The notes below the pieces were generated by a model that saw only the letters and a list, made by a program, of their open reading frames with translations, was not told where the DNA came from and ran no database searches. A stretch of 45,127 nt of DNA from Defluviitaleaceae bacterium (GTDB lineage Bacteria > Bacillota > Clostridia > Lachnospirales > WQUN01): positions 1 through 45,127 of the forward strand of contig WQRQ01000009.1 in the NCBI GenBank assembly GCA_009786685.1. Reading direction: 5' to 3'. Position numbers and translations under genes: made by a program. Within the stretch, counting starts at the first letter, position 1, and every line of letters begins with the position of its first letter. Below, piece by piece: positions 1 to 8,115 of the stretch.

Positions 1-301
1 TGCCGTCGGGATTTTTTATATCGCAAAAAAACCGTGCTGTTCTGCCGGGGCCGGGTCGCCACGGAAGCAAAGTAAGCGTCGCAGGGTCGGGAAAAAGGAA
101 CAAATCCGACTGTGTGATGTCCCTAAATCCCTTGATTGCGTAGCCGTCAAAGGTGATTCCGTTTTCGAATGCGGCGGGTAATTCCTCCGCCATTATCGAA
201 ATATTTTTTTGAAAGCCAAGCAAATCACAAAAGCCCAAGCGTATAAATTTTACGTCGTTTTCCTTTACAAACTTCAGTACTTCATTTGTGGTTGTTTCCA
301 T
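1..301 (-). CDS. glnA: Glutamine synthetase, N-terminal part (cut by window edge)
   Basis: Only the first ~100 codons are present; the gene runs off the left edge. It starts at the ATG at 301-299, preceded by AGGAGG 5 nt upstream. The translation reads METTTNEVLKFVKEN, then DVKFIRLGFCDLLGFQKN, ITFDGYAIKGF and DLFLFPDP, followed by LLPWRPGPGRTARFFCDI. These match the beta-grasp N-terminal domain of type I glutamine synthetase in order and spacing. The enzyme makes glutamine from glutamate, ammonia and ATP in the cytoplasm. It is the last visible gene of the nitrogen operon, 10 nt after glmS, so the enzyme supplying glutamine is co-transcribed with those consuming it. The catalytic domain is outside the window. 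Confidence 0.9.
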   Translation of the reverse strand, partial: METTTNEVLKFVKENDVKFIRLGFCDLLGFQKNISIMAEELPAAFENGITFDGYAIKGFRDITQSDLFLFPDPATLTLLPWRPGPGRTARFFCDIKNPDG

Positions 302-311
302 GTAATTCCTC

Positions 312-2090
312 CTATTCGACCGTAACTGATTTTGCCAGATTGCGAGGTTTGTCAATGTCCAGTCCCTTGTTTGCTGCTACGTAGTAGCTGAAAAGCTGTA
401 ATACGATAACGGAAAGTGACGGAGAAAATAATTCGTTTATTTGCGGTAGCTTTATCAGGGAAAGCTTGTCGGTTTCTTCGGTTTTGCAGTTGCTTACGAA
501 TAGTACCTTTGCGCCTCGGCTTATTACTTGCTCCGCATTGCTTAGGATTTTGCCGTGGAGACGTTCGCAGCAGGCGATTGTTACTACCAGAGTATTTTCT
601 TCCACCAAGGAAATTGTGCCGTGTTTTAGCTCGCCGCCTGCGTAGGCTTCCGAGTGGATGTATGAGATTTCTTTTAGCTTTAGTGAGCCTTCCAGCGCGA
701 TGGCGTAGTCTATGTTTCTCCCTATAAAGAAGATACTTTTGTATCCGATACATGCGGCGGCGTATTTTTGGATATAGTCTACATGTTCAAAGATTTCTTG
801 GATTTTGTCGGGGATTGTTTTTAACTCATCCATTAGGCTTTCTGACCCTGAAAACTTAATGGCCAGCGTGTACAGCAGCACAAGCTGTGTAGAAAACGCC
901 TTTGTGGTAGCCACGGCAATTTCGGGGCCTGCGGCAGTGTAGATAGTGTGGTCTGTTTCTTTTGCGATGGTGCTGCCGATTACGTTTACGATAGAAAGCG
1001 TTGTCGCGCCTTTGTTTTTTGCCTCGCGCATTGCGGCTATGGTGTCGGCGGTCTCTCCCGATTGGCTTACAAGGATGACAAGCGTGCGTTTGTCCACGAT
1101 AGCGTCCTTGTAACGGAACTCGCTCGCAAGCTCCACCTCGCAAGAAAATCTGCAAAGCCTCTCGAATACATATTTTGACACAACGCCCGCATTGTATGCA
1201 GAGCCGCAGGCCGTTACCACGATTTTATCAAAATCTTTGATGTTAATTGCGTCGATTACTTTTTTATTTTCTCCCGCGATAATCGTTTGTATTGTGTCGC
1301 GCATTACCTTTGGCTGCTCCATTATTTCTTTTAGCATAAAGTGCGGGTAGCCGCCTTTTTCCGCGCTGTCTACGCTCCATGTTATTGTCTCGAGCTGTTT
1401 GGTAATCGGCTCTTTGTCCATGTTGTAAAATTGTACGCTGTTTTTTGTTATCACTGCGATTTCTTTGTCGTCCATGTAGTATACCTTGTTTGTGTGTTCC
1501 AAAATCGCGGGTACGTCGGACGCTATAAAATTTCCTGCTTCGGAGACGCCTACTATCAGCGGGTTGTCTTTTTTTACGGCGATTATGGTGTCGGGGTCGT
1601 CCAGACACATAATGCCCAGTGCGTATGAGCCTTCCAGTGCGTTTGTGGTTTTTATTACGGTGTTTAATAAATCGCCGTCGTAGTAGCGTTCGGCCAATTG
1701 TGCTACTACCTCGCTGTCTGTTTGGGATACAAATTTTATGCCGCGTTGCTCCAGCCGTTCTTTTAGGTGCTTGTAGTTTTCTATGATTCCGTTATGGACT
1801 ACCGCGATTTTGCTTGTGCTTCCCAAATGCGGGTGAGAATTTATATCCGAAGGCTCGCCGTGGGTAGCCCAGCGGGTATGTCCGATTCCCATGAAGCCGC
1901 TAATCGGGGTGCTTTCCAGCTTTTTTTCCAATGCAGAAAGACGACCCTTTTGTTTTGCCACCTCAAAGCCGTCTTTTCCGAATACGGCTATCCCTGCCGA
2001 GTCGTAGCCCCTGTACTCCAGACGTTTTAATCCGTCAACGATAATTGGTACTGCGCATTCATCCCCTGCGTAACCGATGATACCACACAT
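312..2090 (-). CDS. glmS: Glutamine-fructose-6-phosphate aminotransferase (isomerizing)
   Basis: 592 residues, normal length. It converts fructose-6-P and glutamine to glucosamine-6-P and glutamate, the entry step to peptidoglycan amino sugars. The N-terminal glutaminase domain begins MCGIIGYAG with the catalytic Cys2 and contains LKRLEYRGYDSAG and GHTRWATHG. The C-terminal half has two SIS domains, with VSQSGETADT (around residue 340) and the family-typical C terminus NLAKSVTVE. Start ATG with AAAAGGAGG 7 nt upstream. It follows the GXGXG glutamate synthase gene after 110 nt containing a GC-rich repeat and precedes glnA. No glmS ribozyme fits in that gap; being inside an operon, control is probably by the upstream leader or by the repeat. 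Confidence 0.97.
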   Translation of the reverse strand: MCGIIGYAGDECAVPIIVDGLKRLEYRGYDSAGIAVFGKDGFEVAKQKGRLSALEKKLESTPISGFMGIGHTRWATHGEPSDINSHPHLGSTSKIAVVHNGIIENYKHLKERLEQRGIKFVSQTDSEVVAQLAERYYDGDLLNTVIKTTNALEGSYALGIMCLDDPDTIIAVKKDNPLIVGVSEAGNFIASDVPAILEHTNKVYYMDDKEIAVITKNSVQFYNMDKEPITKQLETITWSVDSAEKGGYPHFMLKEIMEQPKVMRDTIQTIIAGENKKVIDAINIKDFDKIVVTACGSAYNAGVVSKYVFERLCRFSCEVELASEFRYKDAIVDKRTLVILVSQSGETADTIAAMREAKNKGATTLSIVNVIGSTIAKETDHTIYTAAGPEIAVATTKAFSTQLVLLYTLAIKFSGSESLMDELKTIPDKIQEIFEHVDYIQKYAAACIGYKSIFFIGRNIDYAIALEGSLKLKEISYIHSEAYAGGELKHGTISLVEENTLVVTIACCERLHGKILSNAEQVISRGAKVLFVSNCKTEETDKLSLIKLPQINELFSPSLSVIVLQLFSYYVAANKGLDIDKPRNLAKSVTVE

Positions 2091-2101
2091 ATAATTCCTC
2101 C

Positions 2102-2197
2102 TTTTAAATGGGGGCTACGCCCCCAAGCCCCCTCGCTACACGGGGCAAAGCCCCGTTCCGCTCCGCTCCCGCGTACCGCGCTCTGCGCGGCAGGTGG
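2102..2197 (-). repeat. GC-rich palindromic repeat, copy R1
   Basis: This fills the gap between the GXGXG subunit gene and glmS. It contains the hairpins GGGGGC-TAC-GCCCCC (2110-2124) and CGGGGC-AAA-GCCCCG (2141-2155). Read on the minus strand it ends GGGGGCGTAGCCCCCATTTA directly before the glmS ribosome-binding site. Copies R2 (17717-17812) and R3 (42637-42684) share this 3' part and the same orientation relative to the following gene. Confidence 0.8.
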
Positions 2198-2200
2198 ATT

Positions 2201-2917
2201 TTAATTTTCTACATACATTTGTTTGTACGGATTTTTGGCATTCGGTTTTAGCACTAAAAACCTGTCGTTAAGTAAGCTTTGGTTTTCCGCGCCAAAATAC
2301 TCGGAAAACTCGGAGATATATGGGCGTATTTCTTCTAACTCCTCCGGTGTGGCTTCTTCTGTTACTACTTGGGTGGGTAGTGCGCTAAGGCTTTTATCCG
2401 TGCGGATAAAAATACGACCGCCGTGCATTCCTGTGCCTGTAAAGTGGCCTACGGGTATCTCATTTGTGTTTTTCCCCAGCACTATTATTAGGCCGCCTGC
2501 AAGGTATTCGCCTAAAAAACTGCCTACGCTGCCGCCTATTATTATTACGGGTTTTTTATCATTGTATTCCTTCATGTGGATACCTGTGCGATATCCTGCG
2601 TCGTTTTTTACAAAAATTGTGCCGCCGCGCATTGCATAGCCCAGCGCGTCGCCCGCGCTGCCGTGTATTATTATTTTTCCTTCGTTCATTGTGTCGCCTA
2701 CCGCGTCTTGTACATTTCCGTTTACGTTTATTTTCGCGCCGTTTAGGTACGCGCCCAGTGCATTGCCGGGTGTGCCGTTTATTATCACGGTTTTTTCTTT
2801 CGCGCCGCTTGCGATAAATCTTTGGCCGAGGCAGTTGTTTATGCACACTTCTCCTTGTGCTGATTTTACCATTTTATTTAATTCCTGAAAATGTAATGTT
2901 GCGGCTTCTATCGTCAC
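2201..2917 (-). CDS. Glutamate synthase GXGXG-domain subunit (stand-alone)
   Basis: 238 residues forming a right-handed beta-helix like the C-terminal GXGXG domain of large-subunit glutamate synthase. The repeated pattern is visible: NGTPGNALGAYLNG, NGNVQDAVGDTMNEG, HGSAGDALGYAMRGG, GGSVGSFLGEYLAGG and TGTGMHGGRIFIRTD. In clostridial and archaeal split enzymes this domain is a separate polypeptide that works with the amidotransferase and FMN subunits, whose genes lie about 6 kb upstream in the same operon. It starts with GTG at 2917, overlapping the TGA of the preceding oxidoreductase gene as GTGA, behind GGAGGGG. The overlap implies translational coupling. The same fold occurs in formylmethanofuran dehydrogenase subunit C, but the context argues for glutamate synthase. 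Confidence 0.88.
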   Translation of the reverse strand: MTIEAATLHFQELNKMVKSAQGEVCINNCLGQRFIASGAKEKTVIINGTPGNALGAYLNGAKINVNGNVQDAVGDTMNEGKIIIHGSAGDALGYAMRGGTIFVKNDAGYRTGIHMKEYNDKKPVIIIGGSVGSFLGEYLAGGLIIVLGKNTNEIPVGHFTGTGMHGGRIFIRTDKSLSALPTQVVTEEATPEELEEIRPYISEFSEYFGAENQSLLNDRFLVLKPNAKNPYKQMYVEN

Positions 2918-4143
2918 GATGCTTCCCCTCCAAGCTTTGTTGCTCTGTCTTTTTTGGAAAACGCCATCAGCCCCGGTTTTTCGCAGATTAGCGCGAAATC
3001 TATGGTGTCTAGGGGCGTGCGTTCGCGGATTAGGCTTGTGTATATTCCTGCTTTTTGGATTTCATCTATCATTATATAGCCGTTAAGCTTGTTATCGCCA
3101 TAGAATAAGCGTTTGTAGATGTTGTTTTCTTTTGCTTCAAAGGTTTCGCCTGTGTAATTGCCCGCTGTGATTATGTTTAGGCCGCAAAATCCGATTGCGT
3201 TCATAGGGATGGCTTTGTCAAAGGATTTTTCGCCGCCCGCCATGTTTATGCCTGCGCATTCGCCTTGCATATATGCGTTTGGCAGGAGAGCCATTATTTT
3301 GCTTTGCCCGTCGGATATGTCGGTGGATAGAGTGCAATCTCCTGCGGCGTAGATGTCTGCGGCGGATGTTTGTGATTTTGCGTTTACTTTTATGCCCTTA
3401 TCAATTTCTGCGATGTCACGGAGCAAATCCGTGTTTGGCCTAACGCCCACGGCAAGTATTAGTATATCAAATTCATATGTTTCTCCGCTTTCGAATGTGG
3501 CGGTGTTATTGTTAAAGCTTTTTACGCCGCAGGAAAGCTTAAAATTTATACCCTTGCCTTCCAAGTGTTTTTGCATAAGCCCTGCACCGTGGTCGTCCAG
3601 TATACTGGACAAAATACGCGGCGAAAGGTCTACCACTGTGATGTTGGAGACTTTATCAAGCATACCCTCGGCGCATTTTAGCCCTATAAGCCCCGCGCCG
3701 ATTATCAGCACATTTGTTTTTTTGGTTAAAAGCGTTCCAACCCGCTCCACGTCTGCTTTTGTTGTAAATGTGAATTTGTTTTTTACGGTGTCCAAGCCTT
3801 CAAATGGCGGCGTAAAAGGTGATGAGCCTGTGGCAACAAGCAGCTTATCGTAGGGCAAGCTGTTGCCGTCGTCTGTGGAAATACATTTTTTGTCTGCGTT
3901 AACCTCCGTCACGGAAACCCCTGCAAGTAGTTTGCAGTTGTTTTTTTCATAGAAGTCTGCCGCCCTGTAGCACATGTTTTCTTCCGAGACTTTTCCGCGT
4001 AGGCTGTATGAGATTAGCGGGCGCGAGTAGGTATGAAACGGCTCATTAGAAATTATTGTGATTTCGCCGTTTTGGTCTATTTGCCTTATGCCCTCGACCG
4101 CGCCTATGCCCGCTGTGGAGTTGCCTATGATTACGTATTTCAT
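2914..4143 (-). CDS. FAD/NAD(P)-dependent oxidoreductase of the glutamate synthase cluster
   Basis: 409 residues, pyridine nucleotide-disulfide oxidoreductase fold. The N terminus MKYVIIGNSTAGIGAVEGI is a FAD-binding GxGxxG-type motif. A second Rossmann motif, VLIIGAGLIGLKCAE, lies near residue 150, and IYAAGDC is the second FAD contact. No CxxxxC redox disulfide is seen, so it resembles NADH:ferredoxin or rubredoxin oxidoreductases. The ATG at 4143 has AAAAGGAGG 7 nt upstream; a much longer reading frame extends upstream but lacks a better start and overlaps the ferredoxin gene. It overlaps that gene by 4 nt (ATGA). Inferred role: moving electrons between NAD(P)H and the iron-sulfur subunits for glutamate synthase. 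Confidence 0.85.
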   Translation of the reverse strand: MKYVIIGNSTAGIGAVEGIRQIDQNGEITIISNEPFHTYSRPLISYSLRGKVSEENMCYRAADFYEKNNCKLLAGVSVTEVNADKKCISTDDGNSLPYDKLLVATGSSPFTPPFEGLDTVKNKFTFTTKADVERVGTLLTKKTNVLIIGAGLIGLKCAEGMLDKVSNITVVDLSPRILSSILDDHGAGLMQKHLEGKGINFKLSCGVKSFNNNTATFESGETYEFDILILAVGVRPNTDLLRDIAEIDKGIKVNAKSQTSAADIYAAGDCTLSTDISDGQSKIMALLPNAYMQGECAGINMAGGEKSFDKAIPMNAIGFCGLNIITAGNYTGETFEAKENNIYKRLFYGDNKLNGYIMIDEIQKAGIYTSLIRERTPLDTIDFALICEKPGLMAFSKKDRATKLGGEAS

Positions 4144-4568
4144 ACCGCCGCCTCCTTTTCCGAAAAGATAATCGCGCCGTTTGGACAGCCGTTTACACAT
4201 GCGGGAGAATTTTCGCATAGCTCGCATTTTTGCACTGCTCCGCTTTCGGACGGGGATACCGCGCCGTATGGGCAGGATAGAATGCAGGTGTAACAGCTTA
4301 CGCATTTTTCTTTTTCTATTGTGATTACACCGTCTGCAATGGAAATCGCGCCTGTTATGCAGGCTTTTTTGCATAGTGGCTCTTCGCAGTGGCGGCAGTT
4401 TACGGCAAAGGATATGCCGTCTTTTTCTTCTATGTTTATGTTTGGGATTATTTTTCTTCCCTTTAACGCTCGCGCCATGTCTTTTTGGTCTGTTGCGGCA
4501 AAGGCGCAGTAATACTCGCATAGGCGGCAACCTAAGCACCAGTCCTCATTTACGTAAATGCGTTTCAT
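4140..4568 (-). CDS. 4Fe-4S polyferredoxin-type electron-transfer subunit
   Basis: 142 residues with four cysteine clusters: CLGCRLCEYYC (residues 11-21), CRHCEEPLCKKAC, CVSCYTCILSCP and CELCENSPACVNGCP. This is the HycB/NrfC-like layout for four [4Fe-4S] clusters. It probably shuttles electrons between the adjacent flavin oxidoreductase and the glutamate synthase core. The start ATG overlaps the purA stop by ATGA, and its own end overlaps the oxidoreductase start by ATGA. Such ferredoxin genes are typical partners of clostridial split glutamate synthase; here it is separated from the FMN subunit gene by three purine genes. Confidence 0.9.
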   Translation of the reverse strand: MKRIYVNEDWCLGCRLCEYYCAFAATDQKDMARALKGRKIIPNINIEEKDGISFAVNCRHCEEPLCKKACITGAISIADGVITIEKEKCVSCYTCILSCPYGAVSPSESGAVQKCELCENSPACVNGCPNGAIIFSEKEAAV

Positions 4569-5833
4569 TTTTGCCCCCTCATAAAGTAATCCTCGCGCCC
4601 CGCGCCTACGGATACGTATTTAATCGGACATTTTACGGCGTTTTCGATGTAGTCGATGTAGTTTTTTGCTGCTGCGGGAAGGTCGTTTTCGTTTTTGCAT
4701 TTGGAAATGTTGGTTTTAAAGCCCTCCAAGTATTCGTAGATGGGTTTTGCGTTTTGCAGCTTTTCGCCGCTTGGGAAGCTTTTTGTTATTTGTCCGTCTA
4801 CTTCGTAGGCTACGCAAACGGGGATTTTTTCCATGTAGGATAGGACATCCAGCTTTGTTAGGGCAAGCTCTGTCGCGCCTTGCATTTGGATTCCGTACCT
4901 GCTTGCGGGTATGTCGAAGCCGCCTACACGGCGTGGGCGGCCTGTTGCCGCGCCGTATTCTGCACCTGCTTCGCGTAGGGCTTCCGCTTCCTCGCCAAAT
5001 AATTCTGCGGTAAAAGGCCCTTCGCCCACACAGCTCGAGTACGCCTTTATCACGCCAATCACGCCGTCGAGCCGCGCACCGGGAACCCCCGCGCCAATGG
5101 TAGCATAGGCGGCAAGCGTCTGCGAAGAAGTAGTGTACGGATAAATCCCGTAATCAATATCCCGTAAAGCCCCAAGCTGCGCCTCAAACATGATTTTTTT
5201 GCCCTGCTCCCGGGCTGTGAGAAGGTACTCGGTGGTGTCGGTGATGTAGGGCATGATGGTTTTTTTGTATTGGTTTAGCCAGCTTAGGCTTTTTTCAAAA
5301 TCGGCCTCGGCATTGTAGCTTTTTAGGGTTAGATTTTTCCATTCTATCAGCTCCGCAAGTCTTTCCGTGTTTTCATTAAAAAGGTCGTACATCCGCAGAG
5401 CCTTTTTCATGTATTTGTCGCCGTATACGGGGGCTATTCCGCGCTTTGTAGAGCCGTATTTTTTGTCGGCTAGGCGGTCTTCCTCCAATATATCCTGCGA
5501 TTTGTGGTATGGCATACATATGAAGGCCTTGTCGCTGATTTTTAGGTTTCTTGGGGTGATTTCTATGCCTTTGTTTGTTAGCGAGGCGATTTCGTTTGAT
5601 AAATGTTCGAGGTCTATTACCATGCCGCCGCCCATTACGTTTACTGTCTCACTGCGCAAAATACCCGACGGCAACAGGTTTAAGACAAACTTACCCTTGT
5701 CGTTTATTACGGTGTGGCCTGCGTTGTTTCCGCCTTGGTAGCGGCAGATTATGTCGTAGCTTTCTGATAACAGGTCTACCATGCGGCCTTTGCCTTCGTC
5801 TCCCCAGTTTATTCCTACTATTGCTGTTAGCAT
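4565..5833 (-). CDS. purA: Adenylosuccinate synthetase
   Basis: 422 residues, full length. It joins IMP and aspartate using GTP to give adenylosuccinate. Visible motifs are GINWGDEGKGRMVDLL (phosphate loop; most families have GDEGKGK, here Arg replaces the last Lys), NNAGHTVIN with the catalytic His, and KAYSSCVGEGPFTAEL, where many bacteria have KAYTTRVG. C-terminal GRPRRVGGFD is standard. The start ATG overlaps the end of purB by 7 nt. With purB directly upstream, the pair converts IMP to AMP. The substituted motifs probably reflect the lineage rather than loss of function. Confidence 0.96.
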   Translation of the reverse strand: MLTAIVGINWGDEGKGRMVDLLSESYDIICRYQGGNNAGHTVINDKGKFVLNLLPSGILRSETVNVMGGGMVIDLEHLSNEIASLTNKGIEITPRNLKISDKAFICMPYHKSQDILEEDRLADKKYGSTKRGIAPVYGDKYMKKALRMYDLFNENTERLAELIEWKNLTLKSYNAEADFEKSLSWLNQYKKTIMPYITDTTEYLLTAREQGKKIMFEAQLGALRDIDYGIYPYTTSSQTLAAYATIGAGVPGARLDGVIGVIKAYSSCVGEGPFTAELFGEEAEALREAGAEYGAATGRPRRVGGFDIPASRYGIQMQGATELALTKLDVLSYMEKIPVCVAYEVDGQITKSFPSGEKLQNAKPIYEYLEGFKTNISKCKNENDLPAAAKNYIDYIENAVKCPIKYVSVGAGREDYFMRGQK

Positions 5834-7254
5834 TGGATTTCCCCCGTTTCTGTGGTTATTAGGTCTTGATTTTTGTCTATGATGGGTTTTACGGTCTTTA
5901 GAAATTCCTCGGTTTGCTCACGCGCTCGGCCTGTAAAGTTTTCTGCCTGCATGATGTTTTCCAATTCGGTTTCTGTAAGGTCAAATGCTTTGTCGTTTTT
6001 GATAAAGGTTATCAGGTCGTTTTGGCCGCCGTTTTTTATGTTTTCTGCTGCTTTTATGGAGTGGATTCTTATTTGCTCATGTAATACTTGGCGGTCGCCG
6101 CCTTTTTTTACACAGTGCATTAGAATATTTTCTGTTGCCATAAATGGTAGCTCTTCAGCGAGGTGCTTTTCTGCCATTTTGGGGTAGATTACCGCGCCGC
6201 GTAATATGTTTATTTGAAGGGAAAGAATCCCGTCCACCGCCAAAAATGCCTCCGGTATGGAAATCCGCCTGTTTGCACTGTCGTCGAGGGTGCGCTCCAG
6301 CCATTGTGAGCTTGCGGTGAGTGCGGGGTTTAGGGCGTTTGTAATTACGTGGCGAGCAAGAGAAGCTATGCGCTCGCTACGCATGGGATTTTTTTTGTAC
6401 GCCATTGCAGACGACCCGATTTGGTTTTTTTCGAACGGCTCGTCTGCGATTTTTAAATGCGTCATCAAGCGAAAATCATTAGAAAATTTATAAGCACTCT
6501 GCGCAATCGCGGACAATACAGACAAAATATAATAGTCCACTTTGCGAGAATATGTTTGCCCGCTTACGGGGTAGCACTCATCAAAGCCCATTTTTTGTGC
6601 AATCATCTGCTCCAGCTTTATTACCTTATCGTGGTCGCCTTCGAATAATGCGAGAAAGCTTGCGCCTGTGCCTGTTGTGCCTTTGCAGCCGAGCAATTTA
6701 ATATTCCCCAGCATGAAGTCCAGTTGCTCCAAATCGAACAGCAAATCCTGTAGCCACAGTGCGGCGCGTTTTCCCATCGTAGTAGGCTGTGCCGCTTGGA
6801 AATGTGTGTAGGCCAAGCATGGCAGGCTTTTATGTTTCTCCGCGAAATCGTATAGTGCGGCGATTGCGTTTATTAGTAGTTTTTTTACATACAGCATGGC
6901 TTCGCGCTGTACGATTATGTCTGTGTTGTCGCCTACGTAGCATGATGTCGCGCCCAGGTGTATGATGGGTTGGGCAGTTGGGCATTGTTCGCCGTAGGCT
7001 TTTATGTGCGCCATCACGTCGTGGCGGGTTTGTTGCTCGTGTTTTTTTGCGGCTTCGTAGTTTATGTTGGTGGCTTGGGTTTTTAGCTCGGCGATTTGCT
7101 CCAAACTTATGTTAATGCCCAGCGCGGCTTGGCTTTCTGCCAAGGCAATCCACAGTTTTCGCCATGTTGTAAATTTATTGTCGTCAGAAAAAATCTGCTG
7201 CATTTTTTTGCTTGCATAGCGTTTACATAGTGGGTTTTCATAAATTTGGGCCAT
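5827..7254 (-). CDS. purB: Adenylosuccinate lyase
   Basis: 475 residues of the fumarase/aspartase superfamily. It acts twice in purine synthesis: SAICAR to AICAR, and adenylosuccinate to AMP, releasing fumarate each time. The N terminus YENPLCKRYASKKM and FTTWRKLWIALAES is the longer eukaryote-like PurB form also found in Clostridia. The signature GSSAMAYKKNPMRSE (around residue 290) contains the flexible catalytic-loop serines, and HLGATSCYVGDNTD carries a substrate-binding segment. ATG start with GAGGTG upstream; 12 nt after purC and overlapping purA by 7 nt. It is the natural partner of both neighbours. Confidence 0.96.
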   Translation of the reverse strand: MAQIYENPLCKRYASKKMQQIFSDDNKFTTWRKLWIALAESQAALGINISLEQIAELKTQATNINYEAAKKHEQQTRHDVMAHIKAYGEQCPTAQPIIHLGATSCYVGDNTDIIVQREAMLYVKKLLINAIAALYDFAEKHKSLPCLAYTHFQAAQPTTMGKRAALWLQDLLFDLEQLDFMLGNIKLLGCKGTTGTGASFLALFEGDHDKVIKLEQMIAQKMGFDECYPVSGQTYSRKVDYYILSVLSAIAQSAYKFSNDFRLMTHLKIADEPFEKNQIGSSAMAYKKNPMRSERIASLARHVITNALNPALTASSQWLERTLDDSANRRISIPEAFLAVDGILSLQINILRGAVIYPKMAEKHLAEELPFMATENILMHCVKKGGDRQVLHEQIRIHSIKAAENIKNGGQNDLITFIKNDKAFDLTETELENIMQAENFTGRAREQTEEFLKTVKPIIDKNQDLITTETGEIQC

Positions 7255-7266
7255 TTTGGCGACACC

Positions 7267-8115
7267 TCAATCTGTTAGTTTTTGTATGCACTCGGCATAG
7301 ATTTTTGCCGTTTGGTTGTAGATTTCGTCGGGGATATTTTCGAACTGCTTGTTATTGGCGATTAACCAATCTCGCAAAAACTGCTTGTCGTAGCTTTTTG
7401 GCGAAATTCCGACCTCGTACTCGTCGAGCTTCCAAAAACGGCTGGAGTCGGGGGTAAAAATCTCGTCGGCTAGGATTAAATTATTGTTTTCGTCCAGCCC
7501 AAACTCAAATTTTGCGTCGGCTATTATGATTCCTTTTTTGTACGCGTGGGTGTAGCAAAAGTCGTAAAGGCGCAGGCAGATTTCTTTTATTGTGCTTGCC
7601 AAGGAGTAGCCGATTTCTGTCGCCATTTTTTCGTAGGTAATGTACTCGTCGCCTTTTTCCGATTTTGTGGACGGCGTAAGAATTGGTGTTTTTAGCTTTT
7701 CGGCTAATTTGTATTCGCCGTTTTTGCCTACTTCGTCCCATAAATGGCCAAACATGTAGCCGCGTACAATAAATTCATAAGGCAGGATTTTTAGTTTTTT
7801 TACCAACACCGTACGATTTTCGAATTTATTATTTTGAAAAAATTGCGGCATGGTGCGTAGGTCGCTTGAAATAACATGGTTTGGCACAATTTTTTTTGTT
7901 TGCTCAAACCAAAAAAGCGATAGCTTGTTTAGGATTTCTCCTTTGCCCGCGATGGTTTTTGGCAGAATTTTGTCAAAGGCTGATATTCTGTCGCTGGTGA
8001 CCAGGACGAGTTCTTTTTCCGAGATTTCGTAGATATCCCGGATTTTACCCATGCGCGGCGCAGTGTCCGCGCAGGTGCGCGGATAACCCGCCGCGCAGTT
8101 TTTATTCACCTGCAT
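7267..8115 (-). CDS. purC: Phosphoribosylaminoimidazole-succinocarboxamide (SAICAR) synthase
   Basis: 282 residues. It couples CAIR and aspartate with ATP to form SAICAR, the substrate of adjacent PurB. Motifs: GKIRDIYEI, LVTSDRISAFD, FIVRGYMFGHLWD and ADAKFEFG. The ATG at 8115 overlaps the end of the FMN subunit gene by 14 nt. The first ~21 residues are not family-like and are encoded by a GC-rich nested palindrome (8052-8097). The alternative ATG at 8052, just before GKIRDIY, has no ribosome-binding site, so the upstream start is preferred with moderate certainty. The palindrome probably inserted into the 5' coding end without breaking the frame. Confidence 0.93.
   Translation of the reverse strand: MQVNKNCAAGYPRTCADTAPRMGKIRDIYEISEKELVLVTSDRISAFDKILPKTIAGKGEILNKLSLFWFEQTKKIVPNHVISSDLRTMPQFFQNNKFENRTVLVKKLKILPYEFIVRGYMFGHLWDEVGKNGEYKLAEKLKTPILTPSTKSEKGDEYITYEKMATEIGYSLASTIKEICLRLYDFCYTHAYKKGIIIADAKFEFGLDENNNLILADEIFTPDSSRFWKLDEYEVGISPKSYDKQFLRDWLIANNKQFENIPDEIYNQTAKIYAECIQKLTD
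8052..8097. repeat. GC-rich nested palindrome in the 5' end of purC
   Basis: Outer arms TGCGCGGCG (8052-8060) and CGCCGCGCA (8089-8097) are perfectly complementary over 9 bp. Inner arms TCCGCGCA (8066-8073) and TGCGCGGA (8076-8083) are perfect over 8 bp around a 2-nt loop. The composition contrasts with AT-rich surroundings and resembles the GCGCGG segment of repeat R1. It encodes the non-conserved PurC N terminus. Confidence 0.75.

Noticed and set aside
2091-2200. glmS ribozyme upstream of glmS
   Set aside because: The 110-nt gap is filled by GC-rich repeat R1 and is too short and unlike the ribozyme core.
4144-4539. In-frame N-terminal extension of the FAD oxidoreductase (to 541 residues)
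   Set aside because: The added residues are Arg/Lys-rich shadow of the ferredoxin gene in another frame; a strong AAAAGGAGG precedes the ATG at 4143.
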